A DNA stretch of 64,000 nucleotides from Dasania sp. GY-MA-18 (GCF_024734385.1 NZ_JANHAP010000004.1:124001-188000), one strand, 5' to 3'. Positions 1 through 16,093 are shown, numbered from the stretch's first letter. Notes: a model not told the origin generated them from the letters alone. A program made the numbers and translations.

Positions 1-42
1 CCTAGTATGACTGCTTGATCGCGTAATACAGCCATAACAATA

Positions 43-1131
43 ATGATTTTTAGCTTACCCGATGATTTAGACAGCGACACCTTAGCGGAGCTAATCACCG
101 CCATTCATGAGAGCCTGGATGAGCTGGAGCCAGCCCTGGAGCATTTGGCTGCCCACCCCCAAGACGATGAGCAACTTAACGCGCTATTTAGAAACCTGCA
201 TACGATTAAGGGCAACCTGCGTATGTGCATGCTCAGCCCTTTCAGCGACTATGTACACGGGCTAGAAGAAAGTGTTTCCGAAGTGCGTGAAGGGCGCCTG
301 AGCTTTAACAAATTATTCACCGCAACCTACATACTCGCGCTAGATCAGCTGCGCTATCACCTAGATTTACTGCAACAGCAATCCGCCTGTGATACCGCTG
401 CGCTAACCGCCATTGGAGAAAGATTTTTAGCCATTGCCCGCTGCGGGCATAGCCCTGCCGCCCAAGAATCCATACAACAATTATTTATGGAATTAGAAAC
501 CGGCGATATAAACACCAGCCACCCGGCAATCTGCGCAACATTGGCCGACGACAGTGAGGCAAGCTTGCCGCAGCAGCAATTGCTTTTTTTCCGCGCTAGC
601 GCCGAGCAACTGGCCTTAAAAATTAGCGGCAACCCTGCCCTGTATCAACAAATGGTAGAGCTGGCCGAAGCTGCGCTACCTCATCTTCCCAGCGATATTG
701 ATAGCCAACAGCTAGTGGCAGCCATTTATATGCATGACTTAGGCATGGACACTGCCGCCGGCGAACAAGCGCAAGCCCTAGACCAGCACCCATACACCGC
801 TTATCACTATTTGCTTAAACAACAAGGCTGGCAGTTGGCTGCCGAACTATGCCTGCAACATCACGAAAAATGGGATGGCAGCGGCTACCCGCAACAGCTA
901 CAAAAAAAGAATATTCACATGGGGGCTCAGCTTATCGCCGCCCTAGACTATTTTTTTGCACAACAGGCGCTATATCCACACTTAGCCTGCGCACAAGCCA
1001 GCATCAATGCTTTAATCGCCTGTAACCGAGAGCTAGGTTTGAGCTTTTCACTAGCCGTAATCCACGCCCTCAACCTAGCCGTAAAACAGGTTTATCTTAG
1101 CCATAAAATCCCCCCGCTAAGCGCGGCATAA
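43..1131 (+). CDS. HPt domain fused to a degenerate HD-GYP-type domain; signalling protein
   Basis: This 362-residue cytoplasmic protein has an N-terminal histidine phosphotransfer domain (about residues 8-115) with the phosphoacceptor context LHTIKGN, His53. Its C-terminal half resembles an HD-GYP domain: MHDLG (His231-Asp232), QHHEKWDGSGYP (residues 272-283) and a late Asp near 302. The Lys that normally follows HD (HDxGK) is absent, and no first metal-ligand His is obvious, so cyclic-di-GMP hydrolysis is uncertain. No receiver domain is attached; the HPt domain presumably takes phosphate from a separate kinase. The gene at 40150-41298 has the same architecture. There is no signal peptide or membrane segment. 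The start is the ATG at 43; the upstream neighbour lies outside the window. Architecture is well supported; activity is inference. Confidence 0.8.
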   Translation: MIFSLPDDLDSDTLAELITAIHESLDELEPALEHLAAHPQDDEQLNALFRNLHTIKGNLRMCMLSPFSDYVHGLEESVSEVREGRLSFNKLFTATYILALDQLRYHLDLLQQQSACDTAALTAIGERFLAIARCGHSPAAQESIQQLFMELETGDINTSHPAICATLADDSEASLPQQQLLFFRASAEQLALKISGNPALYQQMVELAEAALPHLPSDIDSQQLVAAIYMHDLGMDTAAGEQAQALDQHPYTAYHYLLKQQGWQLAAELCLQHHEKWDGSGYPQQLQKKNIHMGAQLIAALDYFFAQQALYPHLACAQASINALIACNRELGLSFSLAVIHALNLAVKQVYLSHKIPPLSAA

Positions 1132-1174
1132 GCACAGCCCCGCTCAACAGACTTTGTGCTATAAAACCTCGCAA

Positions 1175-1202
1175 TTGCAGCTATACTTTAGACTTCTATA
1201 GT
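1175..1202 (+). promoter_or_regulatory. possible sigma-70 promoter for the lipoprotein gene
   Basis: TTGCAG at 1175-1180 and TATAGT at 1197-1202 are 16 bases apart in the 138-base gap upstream of the DUF4136 lipoprotein. The -10 box is good and the -35 box weak. This rests on motif matching only. Confidence 0.3.
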
Positions 1203-1269
1203 TATACACAGCTCATAACAACCAGCATAATCACTACTGTCGCCAATGGCGACAACCTTGGACTATTTG

Positions 1270-1815
1270 ATGATAAAAACGATAAGCACCAGCCTACTAC
1301 TGTGCCTGCTCGCGGCCTGCCAAAGCAGCCCTGTGGCCACAGACTATGATACCAGCACCGACTTTAGCCACTATCGCTATTATCAATTAACACCCAGCAA
1401 AGCCGATGAAAACGCGTTAATGCAAAAACGCTTACAAGCTGCCATAGAGAAGCACATCTCACTGACCGGGCTGCAAAAATCCCAGCAACAACAAGATCAC
1501 ACCTTATTAGTCAGCCCACTACTGCGCTCCCAGCAACGCACTCAGGAGCCCAATTCCAGAGGCGGCATAGGACTAGGTAGCGGCGGTGGCGGCTCATTTT
1601 TTGGGGTTTCACTTAGCGTGCCGCTAAGCAGTGAAACCCTGGTCAATGATGTCAGCATTAGCGTCACCTTATTGGATGCCCAAACCAGCAAAGTGGTATG
1701 GCAGGGCAATTATGCCTTTACCGTCGATGCCGATGACCCCGCCGCTGCTGATGAAATGGTAGACAAAGCTGTCACTGATATTCTGGCCTCCTACCCCCCT
1801 AAACCTAGCGACTAA
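1270..1815 (+). CDS. DUF4136-like outer-membrane lipoprotein
   Basis: Predicted 181-residue lipoprotein. The ATG at 1270 gives a classic lipoprotein signal peptide with a Leu-rich core and lipobox LAAC, Cys17. An in-frame ATG at 1246 would put eight extra residues before the signal, so the later start is preferred. After the Cys the DxxTDFSHYRYYQL opening, a mid-section with alternating hydrophobic residues (TLLVSP), a Gly-rich loop and a VSISVTLLDAQTSKVVWQG strand resemble DUF4136 proteins. There is no Asp at position +2, which favours outer-membrane sorting. Function of the family is unknown. It ends only 6 bases before the next gene, a diguanylate cyclase with a periplasmic sensor, so the two are probably cotranscribed and might share an envelope signal. 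Confidence 0.7.
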   Translation: MIKTISTSLLLCLLAACQSSPVATDYDTSTDFSHYRYYQLTPSKADENALMQKRLQAAIEKHISLTGLQKSQQQQDHTLLVSPLLRSQQRTQEPNSRGGIGLGSGGGGSFFGVSLSVPLSSETLVNDVSISVTLLDAQTSKVVWQGNYAFTVDADDPAAADEMVDKAVTDILASYPPKPSD

Positions 1816-1821
1816 GCCACT

Positions 1822-3537
1822 ATGAAGAAAGCTAAGCTTTACTGCTACTACCTCGTTAGCTTTTTATTGCTTAGCAACCTTAGCCTTGCCAATCTACCGC
1901 TAGAAAAAATTCGCATGCAATTGCGCTGGCACCATCAATTTCAATTTGCTGGTTACTATGCCGCTAAACAGCAAGGTTATTACCGACAGGCCGGCTTTGA
2001 TGTGGAAATTATTGCCGGTAATAAAAACCGTCAGCCAGTCGCTGAATTATTAAATGGGCGTGCAGACTTTGCCGAGGGCAATAGCGAAGTACTACTGGCC
2101 CGATTAAAGGGCCAACCCTTAGTCGCCCTAGCCGCTATTTATCAACGTTCGCCCTCTATACTAATCACCCGCAAAGACAGCCAAATAAACAGCACCGAGG
2201 ACTTAATTAACAAAACGGTGATGTTAGTCGATGGCGTGGACTCACAGGATGCAGACCTACTGGCTATGCTTTATGCCTCGCATAGTTCTTTAGAAAATAT
2301 CAATATCATCCCCAGCTCGTATAACATCGCCGATTTATACCAAGGCAAGGTACACGCTTTTAATGCCTATATTTCCAATGAACCTTTTTATTTAGAAGAG
2401 CGCGGCATAGCCTATACCGCGCTAAAGCCTGAAGACTACGGTATAGATTTTTATAGTGATATTTTGTTTACCTCCCAAGCTATGGCGAAAAATAATCCTG
2501 ACAAGGTACAGCGCTTTGTCAACGCTACCTTAAAAGGCTGGCAATACGCCTTAGACTACCCCGAAGAAATTATTCAGTTACTTAAACAACAATACCAAAG
2601 CCCAAAGTCGCTGAACCATTTACGCTATGAAGCCAATATGGTGCGCAAACTGATTATTCCGGAACTAATAAGCATAGGCCACATACACCCAGGTAGGCTT
2701 GAGCGTATGGCAACAACCTTTCAAGACTTAGGTATGATTGACAACACAGCTGCGCTGTCGGGTTTTGTTTTTAACCCCAGCACTTGGCAGGACCGCCTGT
2801 TTGGCTGGTGGCCCTATTTTGTCGCCATACTCGCCTCATTAATTGCAGCATTATTGGTACAGGCATACACCAATAAGCGTCTTTCTGGCGAAATAGAACG
2901 GCGAAAAAAAGCGGAGCAAGAATTAAAAAAATTAGCACTCACGGATCACCTCACCAAACTACACAACCCTCGCAGTTTTCACCAATTATTAAGCGCCGAA
3001 CTCAAACGCTCACAGCGCAACCAAAGTAGTTTTTCATTAATTGCTATAGATATAGATTTTTTTAAAGCCGTTAATGACCAATATGGCCACCATATAGGTG
3101 ATGAGGTACTGCAACATGTGGCCCAAATACTGTGCACTAATCTACGCGAATCCGATATGTGCAACCGCGTGGGCGGCGAAGAATTTATTATTATTTTACC
3201 TGACACCCCCGAGCAAAGGGCTTTAGAGCTGGCTGAACGCAGCCGATTGGCCATAGAAAAATCCCCTTTTATTAAAGGGGAAATTTATATAGGGCTAACC
3301 ATGTCCTTTGGCGTCACCCAGTGGCAGCCGAAGGACGAAATAAACGACACGCTGGAAAGAGCCGACCAAGCGCTATACTACGCCAAGCGCCACGGCAGAA
3401 ATCGCGTACAGTTATTTAAGCCTGAAATGGCTGTTGCCCATGCTAAAGAGAAACAGCAAAGCAGGCCCCGTGTTACTGCCGATAATGGCGCTGGCACTAC
3501 TGGTGATACTGCGCCGATAGTTCATGCACCGCGTTAA
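1822..3537 (+). CDS. diguanylate cyclase with NMT1/THI5-type periplasmic binding sensor
   Basis: A 571-residue inner-membrane signalling protein. It has a signal peptide (about 1-23), then a periplasmic NMT1/THI5-like solute-binding domain (about 28-315; [15 protein letters not shown] is typical of pyrimidine-precursor and aminosulfonate binding proteins). A transmembrane helix follows (about 328-350), then a cytoplasmic GGDEF domain (about 372-535). The active-site signature is GGEEF (451-455), the metal Asp lies in DIDFFK, and an intact RxxD inhibitory site (RESD, 442-445) sits five residues upstream, so an active, product-inhibited cyclase is predicted. The architecture implies that a small ligand captured outside the membrane controls cyclic-di-GMP synthesis. 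The ligand cannot be read from sequence. The last 41 bases overlap convergently with the 3' end of hemE. Confidence 0.88.
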   Translation: MKKAKLYCYYLVSFLLLSNLSLANLPLEKIRMQLRWHHQFQFAGYYAAKQQGYYRQAGFDVEIIAGNKNRQPVAELLNGRADFAEGNSEVLLARLKGQPLVALAAIYQRSPSILITRKDSQINSTEDLINKTVMLVDGVDSQDADLLAMLYASHSSLENINIIPSSYNIADLYQGKVHAFNAYISNEPFYLEERGIAYTALKPEDYGIDFYSDILFTSQAMAKNNPDKVQRFVNATLKGWQYALDYPEEIIQLLKQQYQSPKSLNHLRYEANMVRKLIIPELISIGHIHPGRLERMATTFQDLGMIDNTAALSGFVFNPSTWQDRLFGWWPYFVAILASLIAALLVQAYTNKRLSGEIERRKKAEQELKKLALTDHLTKLHNPRSFHQLLSAELKRSQRNQSSFSLIAIDIDFFKAVNDQYGHHIGDEVLQHVAQILCTNLRESDMCNRVGGEEFIIILPDTPEQRALELAERSRLAIEKSPFIKGEIYIGLTMSFGVTQWQPKDEINDTLERADQALYYAKRHGRNRVQLFKPEMAVAHAKEKQQSRPRVTADNGAGTTGDTAPIVHAPR

Positions 3538-4561
3538 TAAATACGCCGGCATGCTCTGGGTCTACTTCAGGGGTAATACCATGGCCTAAGTTAAACACAT
3601 GGCCATTACCCTTACCAAAGCCGGCTAAAATATTTGCCACCTCTTCGCGTATACGCGCAGGCGAAGCGTACAACATACTGGGATCCATATTGCCCTGCAG
3701 GGCGACTTGATCACCCACTCGGGCTTTAGCCTGAGCAATATCCGTAGTCCAATCCAAGCCCAAAGCATCGGCACCGGTTGCAGCCATAGACTCCAACCAT
3801 TGGCCGCCGCCTTTGGTAAATAAAATCACCGGTACTTTACGGCCTTCGCGCTCACGTATTAAACCATCGACTATACGCTGCATATAATTCAGCGAGAATT
3901 CTTTATAAGCGGAGTGTGATAAAGCACCGCCCCAGCTATCAAAAATTTGTACCGCTTGCGCACCCGCTTCGATTTGCGCGTTTAAGTAAACGATTACCGA
4001 GTCGGCCAGCTTAGTTAACAGTTGATGAAAAACTTCTGGCTGGTTGTACATCATTTGCTTGGTGCGGCGATAATCTTTGCTAGAGCCGCCCTCTACCATA
4101 TAAGTGGCCAAGGTCCAGGGGCTGCCAGAAAAACCGATTAGCGGTACGCGACCATTGAGCTCTTTGCGTATGGTGCTCACCGCGTCCATGACATAGCCCA
4201 GGTCTTTATGCGGGTCTATAACTTGTAAAGCCGCTATGGCTTTTTCATCTTGGGTAGGTTTTTTAAAACGCGGGCCTTCGCCGGTTTCAAAATACAAGCC
4301 CAAGCCCATGGCATCGGGGATGGTTAAAATATCTGAAAATAAAATGGCCGCATCTAAAGGATAGCGCTCTAAGGGCTGCAGAGTCACTTCACAAGCCAGC
4401 TGCGGGTTCATGCACAGCGACATAAAGTCACCCGCTTGCGCGCGCGTGGCGCGATACTCAGGCAGATAACGACCAGCTTGGCGCATCATCCATACCGGAG
4501 TAACATCCACGGGCTCGCGGTTTAGGGCGCGAAGAAAACGATCATTTTTTAATTCAGACAT
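3497..4561 (-). CDS. hemE: uroporphyrinogen decarboxylase
   Basis: HemE removes four carboxyl groups from uroporphyrinogen III to give coproporphyrinogen III in cytoplasmic heme synthesis. The 354-residue length is normal. The N-terminal signature [15 protein letters not shown] (about 23-37), which holds substrate-binding arginines, is intact, as are [12 protein letters not shown] and the VILFTKGG and GNMDPSMLY segments. It starts 6 bases after the gltD stop and so is the last gene of gltB-gltD-hemE, an order shared with Pseudomonas. Its 3' end overlaps the convergent cyclase gene by 41 bases. Confidence 0.97.
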   Translation of the reverse strand: MSELKNDRFLRALNREPVDVTPVWMMRQAGRYLPEYRATRAQAGDFMSLCMNPQLACEVTLQPLERYPLDAAILFSDILTIPDAMGLGLYFETGEGPRFKKPTQDEKAIAALQVIDPHKDLGYVMDAVSTIRKELNGRVPLIGFSGSPWTLATYMVEGGSSKDYRRTKQMMYNQPEVFHQLLTKLADSVIVYLNAQIEAGAQAVQIFDSWGGALSHSAYKEFSLNYMQRIVDGLIREREGRKVPVILFTKGGGQWLESMAATGADALGLDWTTDIAQAKARVGDQVALQGNMDPSMLYASPARIREEVANILAGFGKGNGHVFNLGHGITPEVDPEHAGVFINAVHELSAQYHQ

Positions 4562-4567
4562 AGTTGT

Positions 4568-10476
<5,909 letters not shown>

Positions 10477-10538
10477 ACTTCTCACTCTCTACTGATTATC
10501 ATCCAATTTTTAAACGCCCAACACACAAAGCCCCAATA

Positions 10539-10584
10539 CTTAAAGGTTCGATACCTGAAGACTTGATGCTTAAAAGGTCGATAC
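10539..10584. repeat. imperfect 16-base direct repeat upstream of gltB
   Basis: CTTAAAGGTTCGATAC (10539-10554) and CTTAAAAGGTCGATAC (10569-10584) are direct repeats with a 30-base period (about three helical turns), 63-108 bases before the gltB start. This spacing would suit two copies of a regulator binding on one DNA face. The regulator is unknown. Confidence 0.4.
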
Positions 10585-10674
10585 TTATTGCGGTGAAGCA
10601 TGGGCTTTTGGCCCAGCTTGTTGGCGCGGGGCTAGCCATACTACACATTAAGTGGGAGACAAACAAATTTAAAA

Positions 10675-10719
10675 CAGTTGAAAACTCTGTTTTAAGTCTT
10701 TAAAAAGGCTTTTCAACTG
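10675..10719 (-). terminator. hairpin terminator after the DamX-like gene
   Basis: A perfect 10-base inverted repeat (10675-10684 and 10710-10719) lies just past the stop codon at 10724. Read on the minus strand it is followed by TTTT. It would separate the pil-aro-damX transcript from gltB. The loop is long (25 bases), so strength is uncertain. Confidence 0.55.
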
Positions 10720-10723
10720 CTGT

Positions 10724-12172
10724 CTAGCGAATTTCTGCCTGTATGCCCGACAGGCTTCTAGCCCAGGGCTTTTGCCGCTGCAAGGCAGCGGGGAGACGCT
10801 TAATTGCAGCCAGGGCTTGCTCGCGGCTATCGTAGGGACCCACTAACACCACGTACCAAGGCTGCCCCTTGAGCGTGGTGGTTAAGTAGGTGATGGGTAA
10901 CTGCCCCTGATAAGGGCTACTAAAGTCTTTGGCGCTCTGCTCTTTGCGGGTGCCCAATAACTGCAGCATATAGGCGCTGCTAGGCATATCCAATAGGCGC
11001 TGCTCTTTGGCGGCAATGGGTTTGCTAGTGGTTACGGGCCGCTGAGCAACTGCAGGCGAGGCAGGCGTGTTACTGGCTTGTGGTTTTGGCGCTGCCTGAG
11101 GAGCAACGACGGCACTCTGCTCTATTGACTGCTGCTTACTGGGCTCCGCTGCTGGCGGGCTCTTGGACGCTATTATGGGCCGTGGGCTGCGATCTATGAC
11201 CTGAGCTGGCTCTGCTTCTACCGCCTCAAGTTTTGGCTCAGGCTCCGGGCTAAGCTTAGCCGCAGGCTGTTGCACCGCTACGGGCTGCTCTGGCAGTGCG
11301 GGCTCTTCACCCTGATAGAGGTAAGCTATCACTATAGCCACCGCCAATATGGCAATTGCTGCTACATGGGTAATGGGCACGGGAAAGCCGGCACCAGTGT
11401 TTGCAGCCAATTCATTGCGCATTAACAAACTAGGCACTAGCTGATGCATAGCGGCAAAATTACCCTGCGCCGCCTTATGTAAACGCTCTAGCTGATGCTC
11501 ATTGAGAGGGAACTCCCCGGCATAGCCTACCGATTGCAATAACAGCTGCAGATACTCCGCACTCTCTTGCTGAGTCAAAGGCCTTAGCGCCACAGTTTTG
11601 AGAGATTGCTGCTGTAAAAACTGCTTATGCTTATTGGCGTTTTCTGTTTCACTGGCCACCAATAATAAATGTATGCCGCCCTCCGCTGCCTGGTGCATAT
11701 CCAATAAAAAGCTGACCTCTGCCTGCTCTAACAATTGGATATTTTCAATAATTATTAACACCGGGTCAGGCTCTTCAGCTGAAGACACGGTAAAGTCCAA
11801 CGCATTGATAAATGAGCTTAAGCTATGCTGCTGATCCAGCTTTAAACCTAACCTATCAGCCAAGGCTGCTAAAATAGCATCCTGATCCGCCAGGCCTGCA
11901 ACATCGACGCGGCAGCAGTCCATCACCGCATGCAGCTGTTCATGCACTTCTTGCAGCAGTCTTTTTTTACCGCTGCCAGCATCTCCGTAAAACAATACCG
12001 GCTGCTTACTAAAACGGCCGTAGTGCACTAGTTGCTCTAGTACCTTTCTGCGCTCACCGCCTTGGTAAAAAAAATTAGCCTGAAAACCTTCAGCAAAAGG
12101 ATCTGCGCCTAAGTCCAAACGATAAACATAGTGTTCGCTAAAGGTATTTACGGTTTTTTTTGGAGACAACAT
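10724..12172 (-). CDS. AAA ATPase / transmembrane / SPOR-domain protein, DamX-like
   Basis: A 482-residue inner-membrane protein. The cytoplasmic N-terminal ATPase has Walker A GDAGSGKK (63-70) and a Walker-B-like hydrophobic strand LIIIEN (139-144), as in ExeA-type AAA proteins. A transmembrane helix (about 267-286) leads to a long Pro/Ala/Glu-rich periplasmic linker and a C-terminal SPOR domain (about 405-480), which binds denuded septal peptidoglycan. Its place after aroB matches damX in enterobacteria and the equivalent Pseudomonas gene. E. coli DamX lacks a recognisable full ATPase, so this is the longer pseudomonad form. A role at the division septum is inferred from the SPOR domain. 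An AGGGG Shine-Dalgarno precedes the ATG. Confidence 0.88.
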   Translation of the reverse strand: MLSPKKTVNTFSEHYVYRLDLGADPFAEGFQANFFYQGGERRKVLEQLVHYGRFSKQPVLFYGDAGSGKKRLLQEVHEQLHAVMDCCRVDVAGLADQDAILAALADRLGLKLDQQHSLSSFINALDFTVSSAEEPDPVLIIIENIQLLEQAEVSFLLDMHQAAEGGIHLLLVASETENANKHKQFLQQQSLKTVALRPLTQQESAEYLQLLLQSVGYAGEFPLNEHQLERLHKAAQGNFAAMHQLVPSLLMRNELAANTGAGFPVPITHVAAIAILAVAIVIAYLYQGEEPALPEQPVAVQQPAAKLSPEPEPKLEAVEAEPAQVIDRSPRPIIASKSPPAAEPSKQQSIEQSAVVAPQAAPKPQASNTPASPAVAQRPVTTSKPIAAKEQRLLDMPSSAYMLQLLGTRKEQSAKDFSSPYQGQLPITYLTTTLKGQPWYVVLVGPYDSREQALAAIKRLPAALQRQKPWARSLSGIQAEIR

Positions 12173-12201
12173 ACGCGCCCCTACAATTATTTTTAGCCTA
12201 C

Positions 12202-13284
12202 TTAGGCTGGCACACCTGCATTGGCCAGTACTTTTTTAACATCGTCTATAGTGATATCGCCGGTGACTATAGCCTTGCCTATGCGCTCTAATAACACTAG
12301 GCGCAGCTGGCCATCCAGCACTTTTTTATCCACCATCATTAACTCTAAAAACTGCTGCTGGCTCATTGCTGGCGGAGTTATAGGTAAATTCACTGCCCGC
12401 AGCATGCGCTCTAGGCTATCCACATCGGACTGCTGAACCCAGCCCAGCTGGGCCGACAGTTTTATTGCCAACACCATACCGGCCGCCACTGCCTCGCCGT
12501 GCAACCAATTACCATAACCCTGTGCAGTTTCTATGGCATGGCCAAAGGTGTGCCCCAGATTTAAGATAGCTCTAATACCGGACTCTTTTTCATCTTCAGC
12601 CACCACCTGCGCCTTGTTTAAGCAGGAGCGGTAAATCGCCTCAGCCAGCACTGATTCATCTCTTGCCAATAAGGCAGAGGCATTCTCATCTAACCATTGA
12701 TAAAATTCAGCATCGCAAATAAGCCCGTACTTAATCACCTCTGCTATACCAGCGGACAATTCTCTATCGGGCAGCGTCATTAATGTATGGGTATCGGCAA
12801 TCACACATTGGGGCTGGTGAAAAGCGCCTATCATGTTTTTACCTAAGGGGTGATTAACACCGGTTTTCCCGCCCACGGATGAATCTACCTGTGACAATAA
12901 GGTGGTGGGTATTTGTATAAAGTTCACCCCACGCTGGTAACTGGCCGCCGCATAGCCGGTCATATCGCCGACCACACCACCACCCAAAGCGATTAGCGTA
13001 GTGCTTCGATTATGCTTATCTTTAAGCAGCTGATCGTAGATGGTCGCCAGCACTGTTAGAGTTTTGTGCTGCTCGCCGTCGGGCAGTATCACCTCAGAAT
13101 ATTGCAGGCCCTGTAAGCTTTGACGGACTTTTGCTAAATAGAGTGGCGCCACGGTTTCATTAGTCACCACCAACACCTGCTTGCCACTAATGTGCTTTAA
13201 CAACAATTCAGGCTGCTCGATTAGGCTTTTGCCTATATAGATAGGGTAGCTTCTATCGCCCAAGTCCACATGTAAGGTTTGCAT
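12202..13284 (-). CDS. aroB: 3-dehydroquinate synthase
   Basis: AroB converts DAHP to 3-dehydroquinate, the second step of the shikimate pathway, using NAD and a divalent metal. At 360 residues it has the expected length. Recognisable segments are LPDGEQHKT, the NAD-binding [28 protein letters not shown], and the metal-ligand regions HTFGHAIE and [11 protein letters not shown]. It lies between aroK (97 bases upstream) and the DamX-like gene (29 bases downstream), part of the pilMNOPQ-aroK-aroB block. Confidence 0.97.
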   Translation of the reverse strand: MQTLHVDLGDRSYPIYIGKSLIEQPELLLKHISGKQVLVVTNETVAPLYLAKVRQSLQGLQYSEVILPDGEQHKTLTVLATIYDQLLKDKHNRSTTLIALGGGVVGDMTGYAAASYQRGVNFIQIPTTLLSQVDSSVGGKTGVNHPLGKNMIGAFHQPQCVIADTHTLMTLPDRELSAGIAEVIKYGLICDAEFYQWLDENASALLARDESVLAEAIYRSCLNKAQVVAEDEKESGIRAILNLGHTFGHAIETAQGYGNWLHGEAVAAGMVLAIKLSAQLGWVQQSDVDSLERMLRAVNLPITPPAMSQQQFLELMMVDKKVLDGQLRLVLLERIGKAIVTGDITIDDVKKVLANAGVPA

Positions 13285-13381
13285 TTATCAATATCTCATT
13301 CACGTTTTGAGTGTTAAATGCATTATAAAGACCATTGATAGAACTTACTATGCAGCCGGCAGAGAGAATCTTACCCGACCC

Positions 13382-13897
13382 TTAACCAGCAATACTGCGA
13401 CTAATTTCTATAGCTACGGAACGTGGACTACGACCATCGGTATCAATAATATAATCGGCGATTTCCTCATACAGCGGGTGCCGCTCTGCCATCAAAGCTG
13501 TTAAGACGGCGCGAGGATTATCGGCTTGTAACAAAGGCCGTTTAGTATCTCTACTGGTGCGTTTAACCTGCTCGTCTATAGAGGTTTTTAAATACACCAC
13601 CTGGCCCCGACTCGCTAATAGCTTACGGTTTTCAGGTTTAATAACTATGCCACCTCCAGTCGCCAACAGGATTTTATCCTGCTGACTGAGTTCATCCAGC
13701 ATGGCTGACTCACGCAAGCGAAAACCCTCCTCGCCTTCCATATCAAAAATCCAGGGGATATCGACGCCACTGCGGTCTTCTATCTCCTTATCGGTATCCT
13801 TGAACTCAAGACGAAGCTCAGCCGCTAATAAGCGGCCGATGGTAGATTTGCCGGCCCCCATGGGGCCGACTAAAAAGATATTACCTAATGCTTTCAT
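13382..13897 (-). CDS. aroK: shikimate kinase
   Basis: AroK phosphorylates shikimate at the 3-OH with ATP. The 171-residue protein has a Walker A loop GPMGAGKST (11-19), the shikimate-binding [11 protein letters not shown] segment, a GGGIV loop and the lid region RDTKRPLL. It starts 3 bases after the pilQ stop, so the shikimate genes are probably transcribed from the pilus operon promoter as in Pseudomonas. Confidence 0.97.
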   Translation of the reverse strand: MKALGNIFLVGPMGAGKSTIGRLLAAELRLEFKDTDKEIEDRSGVDIPWIFDMEGEEGFRLRESAMLDELSQQDKILLATGGGIVIKPENRKLLASRGQVVYLKTSIDEQVKRTSRDTKRPLLQADNPRAVLTALMAERHPLYEEIADYIIDTDGRSPRSVAIEISRSIAG

Positions 13898-13900
13898 AAT

Positions 13901-16093
13901 TTAGTCGATAAGCGTGTCGGCTAAAATACGCGGCGTGATGAAGATTAGCGTTTCGGCTTTGACTTGGCGTATGGAAGTCTGTCTGAACAAGCGACCTAAG
14001 TAGGGGATGTCGCCCAGTACGGGAACTTTACTTTCCGACTTCACATCCTCAGTACGGAATACACCACCTAAGACCACGGTTTCACCATTACCCACCAACA
14101 CTTGTGTTTCCAACTGTGTCGTATCAATGGTTGGTATGGTTCCACGCCCGCCAGGCAACTGTATCAAATCCCCCAAGGAGTCTTGATTGATCACTAAGTC
14201 CATAATGATTCTATCGTCCGGGGTAATGCTGGGGGTAACTTCCAGCTTTAACACAGCTTCTTTAAACGCAATAGTTGTAGCGCCATTACCTGAGGACTGC
14301 TGATAAGGAACCTCAGTACCTGACTTGATCACAGCTAACTGCTTATCACCCGTAATCACTTTGGGTTGCGAGACTATCTCACCTCGGCCCTGTGACTCTA
14401 ATGCAGACAGTTCAAATGACAGCGCCACATCAGTACCAATATACCCCAAAGAAAATGAACCTACAGGATTAGAGACACCTAAATCCACGCCTAAGGCGTC
14501 ATCCCAATCTATAGTTTCGCCGTTAGCCTGCTCCACAAAGGTATTATTGCTACCACCAGCAATTAGGCGATTACCACCACTAGCGCTATTCGCCTCACTT
14601 TCATAAACGCCACCCCACTGTATACCTAACTGCTCATCAAAGTCAGAATTAGCAATCACTATTCTAGCCTCAATCAACACCTGTCGAATGGGCACATCTA
14701 ATAATTTGATAACGCGACGGAAGTCTTCTAATTTTTGCGCCGTTTCTGTTACCAAGAGCGAGTTTGTTCTCTCGTCTACAATGATACTACCGCGCAGCGA
14801 TAACATAGTACCAGAGCCACCAGAGTCACCTTCGTCCTCAGTGCCACCATCTTTAAATAATTCGAACAAGGCTTTAGCATCAGCGTAACGTATGCGTATA
14901 TATTCTGTTTGCAGCGGCGCCAACTCTTCGACCTGTTTATTATTCTCAATTTCCTGGCGTTCACGCTCGGCTATTTCTGCCGCCGGAGCCACCATTAGAA
15001 CATTTCCTACTTGGCGCTTATCCAAACCTTTCGTCTTGAGCACCAACTCTAGAGCTTGATCCCAAGGCACATTTTGCAATCGCAGAGTGATTTTGCCAGA
15101 AACCGTATCGCTAGCCACCAAGTTCAAACCAGTAAAGTCAGCAATTAATTGCAATACCGCTCTAACTTCTATGTCTTGGAAATTAAGTGATAACTTCTCA
15201 CCTACATAAGCAAATTCTTTTTGGCGCTGCTCGCTTTCCGCTTTGGTTAAAGGCTTAACACTAACCACATAATCATTATCAGTTTGATAAGCAAGGTAAT
15301 CGTACTCTCCTATTGCTCGTAGCGCGAAAATAGCACCGCCCTCATTGGCCGCAGCCTCCACCTGCTGTACCGGCGTTGCAAAATCACTTACGTCGTAGCG
15401 ACGCTGCAATGATTCAGGAATAGAAGCGCCTTTAAAATCAATTTTAATTTTTTCGCCTTCAACAAAAACATTAATATCAGCTTTTGGGTTATCCAGAGTG
15501 ATAAGCAGCTTACCTTCACCCAGTTCGCCACGTTTAAAGTCTATGCTGCGTATTTCATTACCTCTAGCCTTAGATACTTTTTGCGTAGCTGCTACCAATT
15601 TATCTTCACGGGCAGGTTTTAAATAATCCCTCGCGCCAGCATCACCCACTTCTACATAGAGGGAATTACCTTCAACGCGAGTAGTATAGGGTGCTAGCTC
15701 CACAAGATTTAAAATCATGCGGGTGCGACCAGATGACTCTAACACCACCGCACTGCTGGCATTACCAAAAGACAGGGGATGTTTTTTCTGCTTGAGCTGG
15801 CTAGATACGCCAGCAAAATCCAAGGCAATGCGAGCGGGTTTTTCTATGTTGTAACCCTTAGGTTCAGGGGGAGTACCGTCAAAATCTAACTTAACCTGAA
15901 AACGGCCGCCTTGCTTAGAGCTAAAATCTATACCTGTTAAATTAACGCTAGCCAATGACAGGCTTGAAATTAATAAACAGCTTAGCGCCAGAACAATTCT
16001 CAGCGGCCTTTGCAAGTTAGCACTGCAGCCTGATATGCCCCGCTGCAGCTGTTGTGATCGATTTGCAATATCCATTGACTTCTCCGCTCTCAT
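13901..16093 (-). CDS. pilQ: type IV pilus secretin
   Basis: PilQ forms the outer-membrane pore through which the type IV pilus passes. The 730-residue precursor has a long N-region and hydrophobic signal ending near ASVNLTG (about residue 50). AMIN-type peptidoglycan-binding domains follow (about 55-150 and 180-280), then STN and secretin N domains (about 300-440) and the C-terminal secretin beta-barrel (about 540-725; VPVLGDIPYLGRLFR and ETLIFITPRIL are typical). The ATG at 16093 shares a base with the pilP stop (TAATG), which supports this start through translational coupling, although an ATG seven codons in is also possible. Confidence 0.95.
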   Translation of the reverse strand: MRAEKSMDIANRSQQLQRGISGCSANLQRPLRIVLALSCLLISSLSLASVNLTGIDFSSKQGGRFQVKLDFDGTPPEPKGYNIEKPARIALDFAGVSSQLKQKKHPLSFGNASSAVVLESSGRTRMILNLVELAPYTTRVEGNSLYVEVGDAGARDYLKPAREDKLVAATQKVSKARGNEIRSIDFKRGELGEGKLLITLDNPKADINVFVEGEKIKIDFKGASIPESLQRRYDVSDFATPVQQVEAAANEGGAIFALRAIGEYDYLAYQTDNDYVVSVKPLTKAESEQRQKEFAYVGEKLSLNFQDIEVRAVLQLIADFTGLNLVASDTVSGKITLRLQNVPWDQALELVLKTKGLDKRQVGNVLMVAPAAEIAERERQEIENNKQVEELAPLQTEYIRIRYADAKALFELFKDGGTEDEGDSGGSGTMLSLRGSIIVDERTNSLLVTETAQKLEDFRRVIKLLDVPIRQVLIEARIVIANSDFDEQLGIQWGGVYESEANSASGGNRLIAGGSNNTFVEQANGETIDWDDALGVDLGVSNPVGSFSLGYIGTDVALSFELSALESQGRGEIVSQPKVITGDKQLAVIKSGTEVPYQQSSGNGATTIAFKEAVLKLEVTPSITPDDRIIMDLVINQDSLGDLIQLPGGRGTIPTIDTTQLETQVLVGNGETVVLGGVFRTEDVKSESKVPVLGDIPYLGRLFRQTSIRQVKAETLIFITPRILADTLID

